Source of the DNA: Desulfonatronum thioautotrophicum
Lineage (GTDB): Bacteria; Desulfobacterota; Desulfovibrionia; Desulfovibrionales; Desulfonatronaceae
Length of the DNA: 64,000 bases
NCBI RefSeq assembly: GCF_000934745.1
Contig: NZ_KN882169.1
Span: forward strand, 155,110-219,109
Reading direction: 5' to 3'
Shown here in pieces: positions 1-8,311 of this stretch. Each line of letters opens with the position of its first letter. Position 1 is the first letter of the stretch. The notes under the pieces were generated by a model. It worked only from the letters and a program-made list of their open reading frames with translations. It searched no databases and was not told where the DNA came from. The position numbers and the translations under genes are program-made.

Positions 1-381
1 GTACGGATTTGGACAAGGATCAACGGCGTTTGGACAAACAACCACAATAGCTACACCTTTACCGCGCACAACTCTGGTGGAGGCGGCGGAGGCGGCGGGG
101 GAACGGAGAAAGCCGAGATAACCAGCCCGCAACCAGGGTCAACATTGTCTGGGACCACAGCTACATTTTCTTGGTCAGATGTAGGAGCTTCGGAGTATTT
201 TTTGCAAATGGGAACTCGCGCAGGAGCCTCAAACTTGTTTAACCAGAATGTTGGAGCAAGCCTGTCTCAAACTGTTTCAGGGCTTCCAGCTGGAGGCAGG
301 ACCATTCATGTCCGGTTATGGACGAAAATTAATAACAGATGGACAGGAAACTACAACGACTATACATTTACAACGCCTTGA
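1..381 (+). CDS. C-terminal end of a surface/extracellular repeat protein (partial)
   Basis: The frame is open from the first base, so the 5' end lies outside the window; 126 residues and a stop remain. Two copies of one beta-rich module can be seen. The end of the first (VRIWTRINGVWTNNHNSYTF) is followed by a glycine-rich linker of about eight Gly, then a full module of about 80 residues ending in VRLWTKINNRWTGNYNDYTF. Modules of this kind (TFSW...EYFLQMGT...L..TVSGLP...VRLW) are known as tandem repeats at the ends of secreted or surface proteins of proteobacteria. No enzymatic domain is visible. A role in adhesion or as an exported enzyme tail is inferred. Confidence 0.75.
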   Translation, partial: VRIWTRINGVWTNNHNSYTFTAHNSGGGGGGGGGTEKAEITSPQPGSTLSGTTATFSWSDVGASEYFLQMGTRAGASNLFNQNVGASLSQTVSGLPAGGRTIHVRLWTKINNRWTGNYNDYTFTTP

Positions 382-541
382 CTACCACTTGCCAACCAAT
401 GGTGCACCATCCATTTACGCCAGTGCTTTAGGCCAATCACCGCATCCTTACCCCTCAGTCAAAAAATGGTCATCCCGTGACCGCTGGGCGCTGACCTTGG
501 GACACGTCAGCCCGTATGAGCAATAAGGGACAGGTTGATTT

Positions 542-1480
542 TGCTTTTTCCTGAAACAGTTCAACCAGGGCCGCAATTGCGTGATCCTGGTGGACGAAGC
601 CCATCATCTGGCCGACGATGTGCTGGAATCCCTGCGCATGCTGGCCAATCTGGAGACCGACGGGGTCAAGCTGGTCCAGGTGGTGCTCATTGCCCAGCCG
701 GAGCTGCGCGAACGCCTGCAAACCAGACGGCTGCGCCAGTTTGCCAGCCGGATCAACATTGCCGCGGACCTGCCGGCCTTGAGCAGGGCGGAAACCGCCG
801 GGTACGTGGAATTCAAGCTGGCCCAGGCCGGTTCGCAGATTCGCCCGTCCGTCAAGGCCATGGATCTGCTCTGGAAGACCACGGCCGGGAATACTAGGTT
901 CGTGAACCTGCTCATGGAGCGCTGCCTGTACGCCATGGTGGCCAGGGGGCGGGATGTCATCGACGACCGGGTGATGAAGGCGGCCGTGGCTGATCTGGAC
1001 AAATGCCAGGGCGGGATCGGCCACGGGGCCGCCCCTGGGCGGGCCCTGCACCGGGCCGGCCGGCTCGGCCTGGCCGCGCTTCTGGTTCTGCTCTTTGCGG
1101 CGGTTCTGTCCCTGGGCATGCAGCTTGGCCAGGGCCGGCTCTCCGGGCCGGACGGCCTCCAGGGTCGCATGCTGTCCGCCCCGCAAGCCCAGGCCCGTAC
1201 CGGCGAAGGCTTCATCCTCTCCGTGGACCTCACGCGCCACCCGCAAACAGCCCGCCTCAAGGCCGACGATCTGCAACGGATCGGGTTTGACGCCACGGTC
1301 CTGCGTCTCGACACGGACCAGGGCACGTTCTACAGCGTCCAGATCGGCCAAGCCCAAACCCTCGAACAGGCCCAAACCATCCGGAACAACTACCGCCGTC
1401 ATTTCTCCGACACCGTGTACCTGGAACATGTTGCCCAGGAAAATCCTGCCCGGCAGATCCCCCACCCCCCCCATTCGTGA
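542..1480 (+). pseudogene. 5'-truncated ExeA/MshM-like AAA ATPase
   Basis: The frame matches the C-terminal two thirds of the intact ExeA-like ATPase at 15124-16488. It enters at the strand before the Walker B motif (ILVDEAHHL) and continues through the helical lid, one membrane segment (LAALLVLLFAAVLSLGMQL) and a SPOR-like tail ending near FSDTVYLE. The Walker A half is missing: upstream of about position 542 the similarity stops abruptly. No normal start or ribosome site is present, so it should not bind ATP. It is best read as the relic of a duplicated or translocated copy. An internal start at 581 could still give a membrane-anchored fragment. Confidence 0.75.
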
Positions 1481-1576
1481 ACCGTCCCTGGCGGATTGTC
1501 CGGGATATTCATCCGATCGTTCCCGCGTTCCAGCGTGGGAACGCGGCCCTCCTCGTAATCCCGAAGGGATTTCATC

Positions 1577-1732
1577 GTAGAGCCGGTGGTTTCAACCACC
1601 GGTATGCATGGTTTTCAAGGCACTGAGTCCTGAAAGGACGACATTGCCAATTGATATAATGAAACATGTCGTCCCTTCAGGACTTGAAATCGTGGTGTAT
1701 TTCATTCCGGTGGTTGAAACCACCGGCTCTAC
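1577..1732. repeat. Inverted pair of REP-like elements
   Basis: The left unit (1577-1602) is a palindrome, GCCGGTGGTTTCAACCACCG, preceded by GTAGA. The right unit (1707-1732) is the same sequence inverted. Between them lie a second inverted pair, AGTCCTGAAAGGACGACA and GTCGTCCCTTCAGGACT. The same two-layer arrangement recurs at 5715-6132, and a single partial unit occurs at 11503-11520. This is the layout of REP doublets mobilised by Y1/HUH (RAYT) transposases; a dead one lies at 10160. Confidence 0.8.
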
Positions 1733-1856
1733 GATGTCTCCCCTTCAGGGAGATAGCGCAAGTATGTCAACACCCCTTCCTTCTCCGACAGAGCATTTTT
1801 ATTCTCGAAGCACGGACAATCTGAATCGGTTTCGAACTCGCGTGATCGAAATCGAT

Positions 1857-1890
1857 TCCGATCGTTCCCACGCTCCAGCGTGGGAACGCG
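1857..1890. repeat. GTTCCCACGC/GCGTGGGAAC palindrome
   Basis: Near-perfect inverted repeat CGTTCCCACG-CTCCAG-CGTGGGAACG. Near-identical copies sit at 1515-1545 and, truncated, at about 6190-6210. A hairpin would form on either strand. Confidence 0.7.
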
Positions 1891-2171
1891 GTCTTTGGCG
1901 CTCCAGCGCCCTGTTTTAGCACGGAGTGGGCGGTCAATTCCCATCAGTCAAGGCTGCCCGGGAGCAGTTTTGCGTAATGCAAACCGCCAATTGATCGTGA
2001 ATATCCAAAGTGCGGCCTTTCACCGGATTTCAATTCGCGACGCTGGAGCGTCGGGATCTGCATTCCCACGCTGGGGCATGGGAACGTTCAATGCACGGGC
2101 AGGATGCCCGTGCTACTCGGGACGACAACCTGCTCTCGAATGTCAACCTGTTCTGAAACATCCCTGCATTC

Positions 2172-3140
2172 TCATCTCAGTTTGTGATGTCGAACGTTGA
2201 GAGCCTTCCATTGGAGAAGCGGCTGGCACTGTATGCGTCTCTGAAGAGATTCGTCGGCGGTCAAGAGCGTGGAGTCGATCAGCCCTTGGTCCAGCAGCAG
2301 ACCCAAGAACATACGCTCGGAGTCCGTGAAGGGCAGCACCGCGGAGAGACCTTCCCGGCATTCCTTTGCAAGACGCGCCCCGTATTCGGCTGATTCCGTC
2401 TGGACCTCGGCCGCATTGACACGCAGCATGGGGATCAACTGCCTGGATAAATCCATGGCATCGAAGTCCACATCGCCAGGGGAGACCGTCCTCCAATCCT
2501 TCCTGTTCATCGCTCCGTAGATCACGAACCCGATGCGAAGGCGGTGGAAATCAAGGTTGTCCATTCGAAGAATCCGATGGCTGTCAAACAGATCCCGCGC
2601 CTGTTTACGCGCCAATAACGCCGCGAGCTTCCCGGCCGCCAGTTCATGGTGATCCAGCACGGGAATCCCCGTGGCCCGCCAAGCCCCCATGGGATGAGAG
2701 TCGCGGGACGTCACCGGCCACAGCGGGATACGATACATGAAGTTGATGTCCACTTCGAGGTTGCCGCTCCGGCCCAGAGTATTTTCATACCGCAATGACC
2801 ACTTGCCTCCGGCGTGTTCTTCAGGCATCCGCCTGACGATGAAGCCCTCCCGAGCGAAGACTGCGTGAACAGCCTGCTCGACCTTGGGTCGCTCGGCGAG
2901 CATACCGTCACGGTCTTCGGCCCCAACGTAGTTCAGATCGATGTCAACGGAGAGCCGGGGCACATCAAAGACGAAAAGGTTCAAGGCCGTACCGCCTTTA
3001 AGTACCAGTTTCTCTTTGAGAAATGGGTGGCTACGCAATGAGTCCAGCAAGCCAAGCAGGTGGGCGACCTTTTCGAGCACATCCGGCCTGAAACCCGTTG
3101 CTTGAACCTCGGCAGCCAGCTTCTCGGGGGAGATATTCAT
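2172..3140 (-). CDS. AbiEii/AbiGii-like nucleotidyltransferase toxin (copy 1)
   Basis: 322 residues. The N-terminal half carries the nucleotidyltransferase signature: LVLKGGTALNLF, then LSVDIDLNYVG with the metal-binding Asp-x-Asp. A helical half follows, with the family's K-ARDLFD motif. The ATG at 3140 was chosen because it overlaps the stop of the upstream gene (ATGA), the usual coupling for these modules; a longer reading to 3194 would run inside the partner. Known AbiE toxins are pyrimidine-preferring nucleotidyltransferases that act on tRNA ends and cause bacteriostatic phage abortion. The specific target here is unknown. Confidence 0.85.
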   Translation of the reverse strand: MNISPEKLAAEVQATGFRPDVLEKVAHLLGLLDSLRSHPFLKEKLVLKGGTALNLFVFDVPRLSVDIDLNYVGAEDRDGMLAERPKVEQAVHAVFAREGFIVRRMPEEHAGGKWSLRYENTLGRSGNLEVDINFMYRIPLWPVTSRDSHPMGAWRATGIPVLDHHELAAGKLAALLARKQARDLFDSHRILRMDNLDFHRLRIGFVIYGAMNRKDWRTVSPGDVDFDAMDLSRQLIPMLRVNAAEVQTESAEYGARLAKECREGLSAVLPFTDSERMFLGLLLDQGLIDSTLLTADESLQRRIQCQPLLQWKALNVRHHKLR

Positions 3141-3943
3141 GACACCTCTCCCCATGTCCGTTCCAGAACTTCCCTGGGAACCACCAGGTTCCATCCCGAC
3201 ACGAGGCGACCGGATGTCCGCTTGGAGCGGTCCAGGTAGTGCGGTTGCCGGGGGCGCAAATCACGAAGCGGCCTAAGGTGACGGTCTTCCACCATCAACG
3301 GGTCGCAATGCTGTTCCAGGAAGAACCCCACCTTGGCTCCGGTGGTCGCATTTCCGAGCAGGAGCGCGTACTCCACGACCTTGTCGAGATCGAAGAATTC
3401 GATGGACTCCAGCGACCGCCAGATTTCCTCCCAGCTTCCCGAAAGGTCGGGACGATCCAGGACATCCACCAATGTCCGCTCCAGACTCGTGACCCGCAGC
3501 TCCATTCCGGCACGCTCCGCGATCGAGACGCCGACATGCTCTTTTCCGTTGCACAGCAGAGCGCGTGGAAACCTCGTCCCCCGGAAAACATGGAAGCGGA
3601 ACGTCAGATGTCCAAGCGGGCGGGATGCCGAGTACGTGATATGTGAATAAACCGAATACGCCTTTCCGTGAAACTCCAGCGCCGTATGGTGCGACACCAC
3701 GGAATCCGGCGTCAGCTTTGCGGCGATGAGAAATGGATCAACTGGATACGAATCGGTGTCAGCCCCAGACGGGATGACGGCATATAACCCGCGCCGTATC
3801 CGAACGACCCGTCCGGCCTTCTGGTGGTACGCCAAAAGCGCCTCCTGCGCCCGTCCGCCGACGTGACCATGGGATGCCAGATGTTTCGCCAGATCGTCCC
3901 CGGTGAAAACCGGGTGCTTGCGGAAGAAATCATCATGTTTCAT
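3137..3943 (-). CDS. AbiEi-like antitoxin (copy 1)
   Basis: 268 residues, immediately upstream of and overlapping the AbiEii-like toxin gene by 4 bases. The N-terminal third looks like the winged helix of the AbiEi family (a DDLAKHL helix, then RIRRGLYAVIP as the wing). The centre has the conserved SVVSHHTALEFHG and the RVTSLERTLVDVLDRPDLSG blocks typical of antitoxin/repressor proteins of type IV abortive-infection modules. It probably represses its own promoter upstream of 3943. Assignment to the family is firm; the phage it acts on is unknown. Confidence 0.85.
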   Translation of the reverse strand: MKHDDFFRKHPVFTGDDLAKHLASHGHVGGRAQEALLAYHQKAGRVVRIRRGLYAVIPSGADTDSYPVDPFLIAAKLTPDSVVSHHTALEFHGKAYSVYSHITYSASRPLGHLTFRFHVFRGTRFPRALLCNGKEHVGVSIAERAGMELRVTSLERTLVDVLDRPDLSGSWEEIWRSLESIEFFDLDKVVEYALLLGNATTGAKVGFFLEQHCDPLMVEDRHLRPLRDLRPRQPHYLDRSKRTSGRLVSGWNLVVPREVLERTWGEVS

Positions 3944-4030
3944 CTTGGACCCCCTTGACCTTGTTTCACGTTACCCATAGCCATATCATGGGTATTGGGC
4001 CAAGATGTCAAGTCAAGAGCCTGGCCTTAT

Positions 4031-4085
4031 TGACGCACACACCGGAAACCCATCTTCAAACATGGGTTTCGCTGGTGCGCGTCAA
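4031..4085. terminator. Imperfect hairpin between the AbiE-like and HigBA-like modules
   Basis: TGACGCACACACCGGAAACC and its near complement (GGTTTCGCTGGTGCGCGTCA) form a stem of about 23 positions with 5 mismatches around CATCTTCAAACATG. There is no T-run, so termination is only a guess. Confidence 0.4.
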
Positions 4086-4209
4086 GGGCAAAGTCATCTG
4101 CTGATCGACCCCGTAACCCATCCCAGGTCAACCTGTTCTGAACCATCCCTTGCACTGAACTCCTGAAAACAGGGGACTCTTCTTTCAAAAGACTCCCAAT
4201 GCCCCCTAA

Positions 4210-4569
4210 CTAACCGGCGCACCGTTCCCCGGCGCGATCGGCCGGGAGTCCGGATGGGCGGGCATCCGGCACCAGCCTGATCTCCAGATGGCATCCAACG
4301 GCTTCGGCGTATTTTCTCAAGGTTGCCATGGAAGGGGAATGTCTGCCCGCGGACTCCAACCGCGACACCGCGCTTTTTGTTGTCCCCATAAATCTGGCGA
4401 CAGCCTCCTGGGTAAGTCCTGCCCTTGTCCGCGCGGCCAGCAGCTCTCGAATCAAGGCGTATTCTTCGCCCAGATCCCCGTATGCCTGCCGAAACCCCTT
4501 GCGCCTCATGGCTTCTTCAAGAAAAACTTGATGATCGTGCGTGATCGGCTCGTATTTCAGTTCATCCAT
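4210..4569 (-). CDS. XRE-family antitoxin (HigA-like)
   Basis: 119 residues. After a short N-terminal arm, residues about 45-95 form a helix-turn-helix of the Cro/C1 type (RAGLTQEAVARFMGTTKSAV-SRLESAGRHSPSMATLRKYA). It lies downstream of and overlaps the toxin gene by 8 bases, the reversed toxin-first order of HigBA modules. It should bind and neutralise the toxin and repress the operon. The C-terminal tail (about 20 residues rich in Arg, Ala and Gly) is unlike the family core and may be a species-specific extension. Confidence 0.85.
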   Translation of the reverse strand: MDELKYEPITHDHQVFLEEAMRRKGFRQAYGDLGEEYALIRELLAARTRAGLTQEAVARFMGTTKSAVSRLESAGRHSPSMATLRKYAEAVGCHLEIRLVPDARPSGLPADRAGERCAG

Positions 4570-4888
4570 AAAGCACCTCTTTCATTCTTTTACGGGCGAT
4601 TTTCAGGTCATGTTGCGGCGTCTTCCCGGTCTTTTTAATGAATGCGTGAAGTATCACGACCCGCTGACCGAGAGCGAAACAATAGAACGCCCGTCCTCTG
4701 CCTTCAGGTCCACGAGGCCGTATCTCAAGAAGCCCGTCGCCCATGGCTCGGGAGTAGGGCATGCGCAGGTCCGGCCCAAATTCCATCAGGAGTTCAACAA
4801 GTCGCGCATAGTCGGCCAAAATGCCGACCGGCCAATCTTCTATCACGGTTTTGACCCGTGGGTGGAAGTAATCAACAGCGTATGGCAT
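4562..4888 (-). CDS. RelE/HigB-like toxin (phage Gp49-like family)
   Basis: 108 residues, the usual length. Features of the HigB/Gp49 group are visible: a VEDW-like start (VIEDWPVGILADYARLVELL), the central arginine-rich strand LLEIRPRGPEGRGRAFYCF, the VVILHAFIKKTGKTP block and a basic helix KIARKRMKEV. Such toxins are ribosome-dependent mRNA interferases or DUF891-type proteins. It is first in the operon and overlaps the antitoxin gene. Confidence 0.85.
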   Translation of the reverse strand: MPYAVDYFHPRVKTVIEDWPVGILADYARLVELLMEFGPDLRMPYSRAMGDGLLEIRPRGPEGRGRAFYCFALGQRVVILHAFIKKTGKTPQHDLKIARKRMKEVLYG

Positions 4889-5033
4889 AGTCTTGAGTTA
4901 GCATATTTGGCAACCTGCATCAACCGTAGCATCCTGGCACCGAATGGACTGACGGTTTGACACGCTTGCCTGCCCTGATTATTGATTTAATCAGAATATG
5001 TTACCTCGCCAACCATACCCAAGGAAATACACC

Positions 5034-5519
5034 ATGCATATCCGCTCCCTTCTCCTTTCCTGCCTGCTTCTCCTGTCCCTGCTCTTCGCGACCGTCCCGA
5101 CCCAGGCCGTTGAAGTCGCCCCACGTATCACGGACCGCGAGATCGTCGAGCGCCTGACCCGTCTTGAGGAAGGCCAGAAGAACCTGGACAAGCGCCTGAG
5201 CGACATGCAGGCGTTCAACGAGCAGCGATTCACCTCTATTGATCAACGGTTCACCGACATGCACAACACCATGCTTGCCCTGTTCGGCTCCTTGATCGCC
5301 ATGATCATCGCCCTGTTCGGCTACATCGCCTGGGACCGGCGGACCATGTTCAAGCCCTTGATCGCCCGGCTGGAACGCATCGAACGGGACCTGGAGCGCG
5401 ACCTGGAACTCGGGCACAACCAGGGCTCCCGCCTGACTCGTCTGGTGGTCATGCTGCGCGAGATGGCCAAGACCGACCCCAAAATCGCCGAAGCCCTGCG
5501 CTCCTGCTCGCTTTTGTAG
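5034..5519 (+). CDS. Small exported/membrane coiled-coil protein
   Basis: 161 residues from the ATG at 5034, which has AAGGA about 9 bases upstream; an earlier ATG at 4998 lacks a site. It has a signal peptide (HIRSLLLSCLLLLSLLFATV, cut near TQA-VE), a coiled coil with repeated QRF(T/D)SIDQRF-like heptads, one membrane helix (LLAL FGSLIAMIIALFGYIAWD) and a charged cytosolic helix (RLERIERDLERDLE). It resembles small apolipoprotein/Bdr-like proteins of unknown role. A decayed copy lies at 7831-8160, so the gene belongs to a local paralogous family. Confidence 0.65.
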   Translation: MHIRSLLLSCLLLLSLLFATVPTQAVEVAPRITDREIVERLTRLEEGQKNLDKRLSDMQAFNEQRFTSIDQRFTDMHNTMLALFGSLIAMIIALFGYIAWDRRTMFKPLIARLERIERDLERDLELGHNQGSRLTRLVVMLREMAKTDPKIAEALRSCSLL

Positions 5520-5714
5520 AGAGTCGGGTGCAAAAAACAACGGGATAACACTACAGCGAAAGTTTAGGAGCAATCACGGATAATCACGGCCATTGAAGTT
5601 AAATCAGAAGACATTCTGGTATCTTGGGAGCACATCTCTCGACCTTGATTACTCCGTACGGTTTCCAGGGAAGGCCATGTGGCACCTTGCTTCATCTCCC
5701 TGAAGGGGAGAAAT

Positions 5715-6132
5715 CGTAGAGCCGGTGGTTTCAACCACCGGATTGGGGGGATTTATTTGGCTAGTCCTGAAGGGACGACATTTTGGGGATGGTTCAGAAC
5801 TGGTTGACACATTGGCATCTGGCTCCAGATGATCATCCGCGTCATCGCGCCATGTAGGGGCAGGCCTTGCGCCTGCCCTTTGCCCAGAGCATCATGGCGG
5901 CACGGTTGATCGTTTTTTGACGTTCCTCCTCGTTGCCTCGTCCACCCAGGGCAGCCGCGAGGGCTGCCCCTACCTCTCATGCGCATTTTCACGGCACCAA
6001 AAAGTGTCAACCTTTTCCCCATCAAAATGAACCATCCCACATTTTTTCCATTATTTCAGCATGAAATATCGTCCCTTCAGGACTCAAACCCTGTAATTTC
6101 CATCTCCCGGTGGTTGAAACCACCGGCTATAC
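5715..6132. repeat. Second REP-like composite, split by an inserted element
   Basis: The left arm is GTAGAGCCGGTGGTTTCAAC (from 5715) plus AGTCCTGAAGGGACGACA (5763-5780). The right arm is GTCCCTTCAGGACT (6071-6084) plus CCGGTGGTTGAAACCACCGG (6107-6126). The units and order match 1577-1732, but here about 290 bases separate the inner arms, mostly an unrelated repeat element. Confidence 0.75.
5785..5987 (-). repeat. About 200-bp dispersed intergenic element, copy A
   Basis: The sequence from GGATGGTTCAGAACTGGTTG to the block ending CTCATGCG matches the reverse complement of 18226-18428 over its whole length, with scattered substitutions. It contains two hairpins (GGGGCAGGCCTTGCGCCTGC and GGGCAGCCGCGAGGGCTGCC). 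The outermost 24 bases alone also occur at 2141 and 4127. No coding potential; a non-autonomous mobile repeat is inferred. Confidence 0.7.
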
Positions 6133-6243
6133 GATTAAATCCCTTCAGGATTGCTGACACCTACTCGGTAAACTTCACCAGGAATTTTCCCGATCGTTCC
6201 CACGCTCCACCTAAATCGGTCACTTTCATTTGTCATTGACACC

Positions 6244-6273
6244 TTGACAAGGATGAAAAACTGACTGTAAAAT
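6244..6273 (+). promoter_or_regulatory. Candidate sigma-70 promoter for the AAA/DUF4143 gene
   Basis: TTGACA at 6244-6249 and TAAAAT at 6268-6273 are separated by 18 bases, about 90 bases before the ATG at 6363. Confidence 0.5.
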
Positions 6274-6362
6274 GCCCCTAAAAACATACTTCATTAATCA
6301 AAACACCCCTGCATTTTAATGCTCCGTGCACGCTTGCATATCAAAAAACCAATACATTTGAA

Positions 6363-7748
6363 ATGTATCGCCATCAAATCACGTTTCTTGATAACTGGCT
6401 CAAGGACAGCAGCCGAAAGCCCCTGGTCATCCGTGGCGCTCGTCAGGTCGGCAAATCCACGCTTGTTCAGATGTTTGCAAAAGAACATGGAAAGGAATTG
6501 CTTGATGTTAACCTGGAGCGCTATCCGGAATTGGCCGACATATTTCATGCCAAAGACCCTGATCAGATTCTTCAGCAAATTGAATTTTTGCCGGGAATGA
6601 AACAGGTCAGTCCAAACTCTCTGCTTTTTCTTGATGAAATTCAGTCTGTTCCCGAGGCGATTCCGGCATTACGGTATTTTTACGAAGACAAGCCATGGTT
6701 GCCGGTTTTAAGTGCCGGATCTTTGCTGGAATTTGTCTTGTCCAGTCATTCTTTCTCCATGCCGGTGGGTCGAATACAGTATCTGCATATGGGGCCCATG
6801 ACATTTTCTGAATTTCTGATGGGTATCGGGGAAGAAAGGCTCGGGGCCTTTATACGTAATTATGAGCCGGGCCGGCCCATAGCGGAGATTATCCATAAAA
6901 GACTCTTGAGTTTACTGCGTTCGTATTACTTTATAGGCGGAATGCCTGAAGCCGTATCTGTTTTTTCCGAGTCCAAAAGCTATAGACAGGTCAGCAGGGT
7001 TCACAACTCCATCATCGAAACCTATCTTGACGATTTTCCGAAATATATTGGTTCAAGAAATCTGAACCGCATGCGCAGAGTGTTTCAGTTTATTGCCAGA
7101 AATGTCGGGAAAAAAATAAAGTACAGCAATATCTCTCCTGAGGACCAGAGCGGAACTTTAAAAAAAGACATTGAAATCTTAACCATGGCCCGGGTCACAG
7201 GAAAAGTAATTCACAGTCATTGTTTAGGCCTGCCTCTGCATGCTGATATTGATGAGAAGGTATATAAACCCCTTTTCCTGGATATCGGCTTGATGAATGC
7301 CGTTTGCGGACTTGACTGGAGAGCGGTTTCTCAAATGGATGATGTGCAGCTGATCAATGAGGGGGCCGTTGCCGAACAATTCGTGGGACAGCACTTACAG
7401 GATATGTTTTCGGACACCCTGAACAGGGAATTGACCTATTGGCTCCGTCAGGGCCGGTCTTCCAACGCTGAACTCGATTTTGTAATCCAGACCGGCGGGC
7501 ATATTATTCCCGTGGAAGTCAAGGCAGGCGCCGCGGGGTCACTCAAATCGCTGCATCAGTTCATGGGCGGCAAAGAAGCGCCCCTGGCTGTTCGATTGGA
7601 TGCATCTCTTCCTTCCGTAACCCGGATAGATACCGTAATCAGCACAGCCAAAACCCGCGAACGGGTTCAATACCCGCTGGTTTCTCTTCCGTTATACCTC
7701 ACTGAACGTCTCAGAACGATCACGGCGTATTACTGTGAGAAACTGTGA
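6363..7748 (+). CDS. AAA_14/DUF4143 family ATPase
   Basis: 461 residues. Walker A is RGARQVGKSTLV (about residues 24-35) and Walker B is SLLFLDEIQSVPEA. The middle has the SLLEFVLSS/MGPMTFSEF blocks of the family. The C-terminal DUF4143 half ends in a PD-(D/E)XK-like core: AELDFVIQTGGHIIPVEVKA, with Asp and Glu-x-Lys in place. Proteins of this family are common in accessory regions, where their role is not settled; several are suspected to act in toxin-antitoxin or defence contexts. It stands alone with its own candidate promoter. No good ribosome site precedes the ATG. Confidence 0.85.
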   Translation: MYRHQITFLDNWLKDSSRKPLVIRGARQVGKSTLVQMFAKEHGKELLDVNLERYPELADIFHAKDPDQILQQIEFLPGMKQVSPNSLLFLDEIQSVPEAIPALRYFYEDKPWLPVLSAGSLLEFVLSSHSFSMPVGRIQYLHMGPMTFSEFLMGIGEERLGAFIRNYEPGRPIAEIIHKRLLSLLRSYYFIGGMPEAVSVFSESKSYRQVSRVHNSIIETYLDDFPKYIGSRNLNRMRRVFQFIARNVGKKIKYSNISPEDQSGTLKKDIEILTMARVTGKVIHSHCLGLPLHADIDEKVYKPLFLDIGLMNAVCGLDWRAVSQMDDVQLINEGAVAEQFVGQHLQDMFSDTLNRELTYWLRQGRSSNAELDFVIQTGGHIIPVEVKAGAAGSLKSLHQFMGGKEAPLAVRLDASLPSVTRIDTVISTAKTRERVQYPLVSLPLYLTERLRTITAYYCEKL

Positions 7749-7830
7749 TGGGATGGGATGCAGGGATGCTGGGAGGCTGGAATGCTGGGATGCTGGGATA
7801 CCGTGCCAACCATGCCCAGGGAAAGACACC

Positions 7831-8160
7831 ATGCCTATCCGCTCCCTGCTCATTTCATCACCTGCCTGATTCTCCTGCTCCTGCACTTGGCGGCCGTCTC
7901 GACCCAGGCCGTTGACGTTGCCCCGCGGATTACGGACCGCGAGATCGTCGCCCTGTTCGGCTCCATCGCCTGGGACCGGCGGGACCATGTTCAAGCCCAT
8001 GGTCGCCCGGCTGGGACGCATTGAACGGGATCTGGGGTAGCAGCGACCACTGGGCCACGAGCATATCTCCCGCACGACCCGTCTGGTGGCCATGCTGTGC
8101 GAGTTGGCCACGACCGACCCCAAAATCGCCGAAGCCCTGCGCACCTGCTCGCTTCCGCAG
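7831..8160 (+). pseudogene. Decayed copy of the small coiled-coil membrane protein
   Basis: It begins like the gene at 5034 (CCAGGGAAAGACACCATG, then a signal-peptide-like stretch and AVDVAPRITDREIV). About 55 codons, covering the coiled coil and part of the membrane helix, are deleted, so DREIV is joined directly to ALFGSIAWDRR. A frameshift and stop then follow, while downstream DNA still matches the original tail (TRLVAML..LA.TDPKIAEAL) in another frame. It is non-functional. Confidence 0.8.
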
Positions 8161-8241
8161 GGTAATTCCATCCAGCCACCTCGGAGTGTTTCCGTATTTT
8201 CTCAAATATTCCTGGGTGATGACGCCACGACAAACTTTTGA

Positions 8242-8257
8242 TGGCTCGAAAGTTGCT
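8242..8257 (+). promoter_or_regulatory. Sigma-54 promoter of the flagellin gene
   Basis: TGGCTCGAAAGTTGCT matches TGGCAC-N5-TTGCT with one mismatch, with the required 10 bases between GG and GC. Transcription would start near 8268, leaving a leader of about 44 bases before the ATG at 8312. Sigma-54 control of flagellin is known in several deltaproteobacteria. Confidence 0.65.
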
Positions 8258-8311
8258 TGCTGATGCACGTATCCGCAAGCAACGATCATTTTTTCCGCCA
8301 TCGAGAGCTTG

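Larger units (their letters stand above)
1481..2171. other. Gene-free stretch packed with palindromic repeats
   Basis: No credible gene. It contains GTTCCC/GGGAAC palindromes near 1515-1545, 1857-1890 and 2060-2090, the REP-like pair at 1577-1732, a short run of the GATTTCGAT-type repeat near 1833-1865, and at 2141-2164 one copy of the TGTCAACCTGTTCTGAA end sequence also found at 4127, 5785 and 18405. Confidence 0.7.
5520..6362. other. Gene-free repeat cluster
   Basis: 843 bases without a supported gene. It holds the second REP-like composite (5715-6132) and, nested inside it, a roughly 200-bp element (5785-5987) shared with 18226-18428. A truncated GTTCCCACGCTCC palindrome follows near 6190, then the candidate promoter at 6244. 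Confidence 0.7.

Noticed and set aside
470-1474. Minus-strand frame of 334 codons at the left end
   Set aside because: Antisense of the ExeA-like relic; no motif, and composition typical of a shadow frame.
1515-2090. Possible CRISPR array
   Set aside because: The repeats are palindromic, differ from each other, are unevenly spaced and inverted in pairs, and no cas gene is nearby; they fit REP-like elements.
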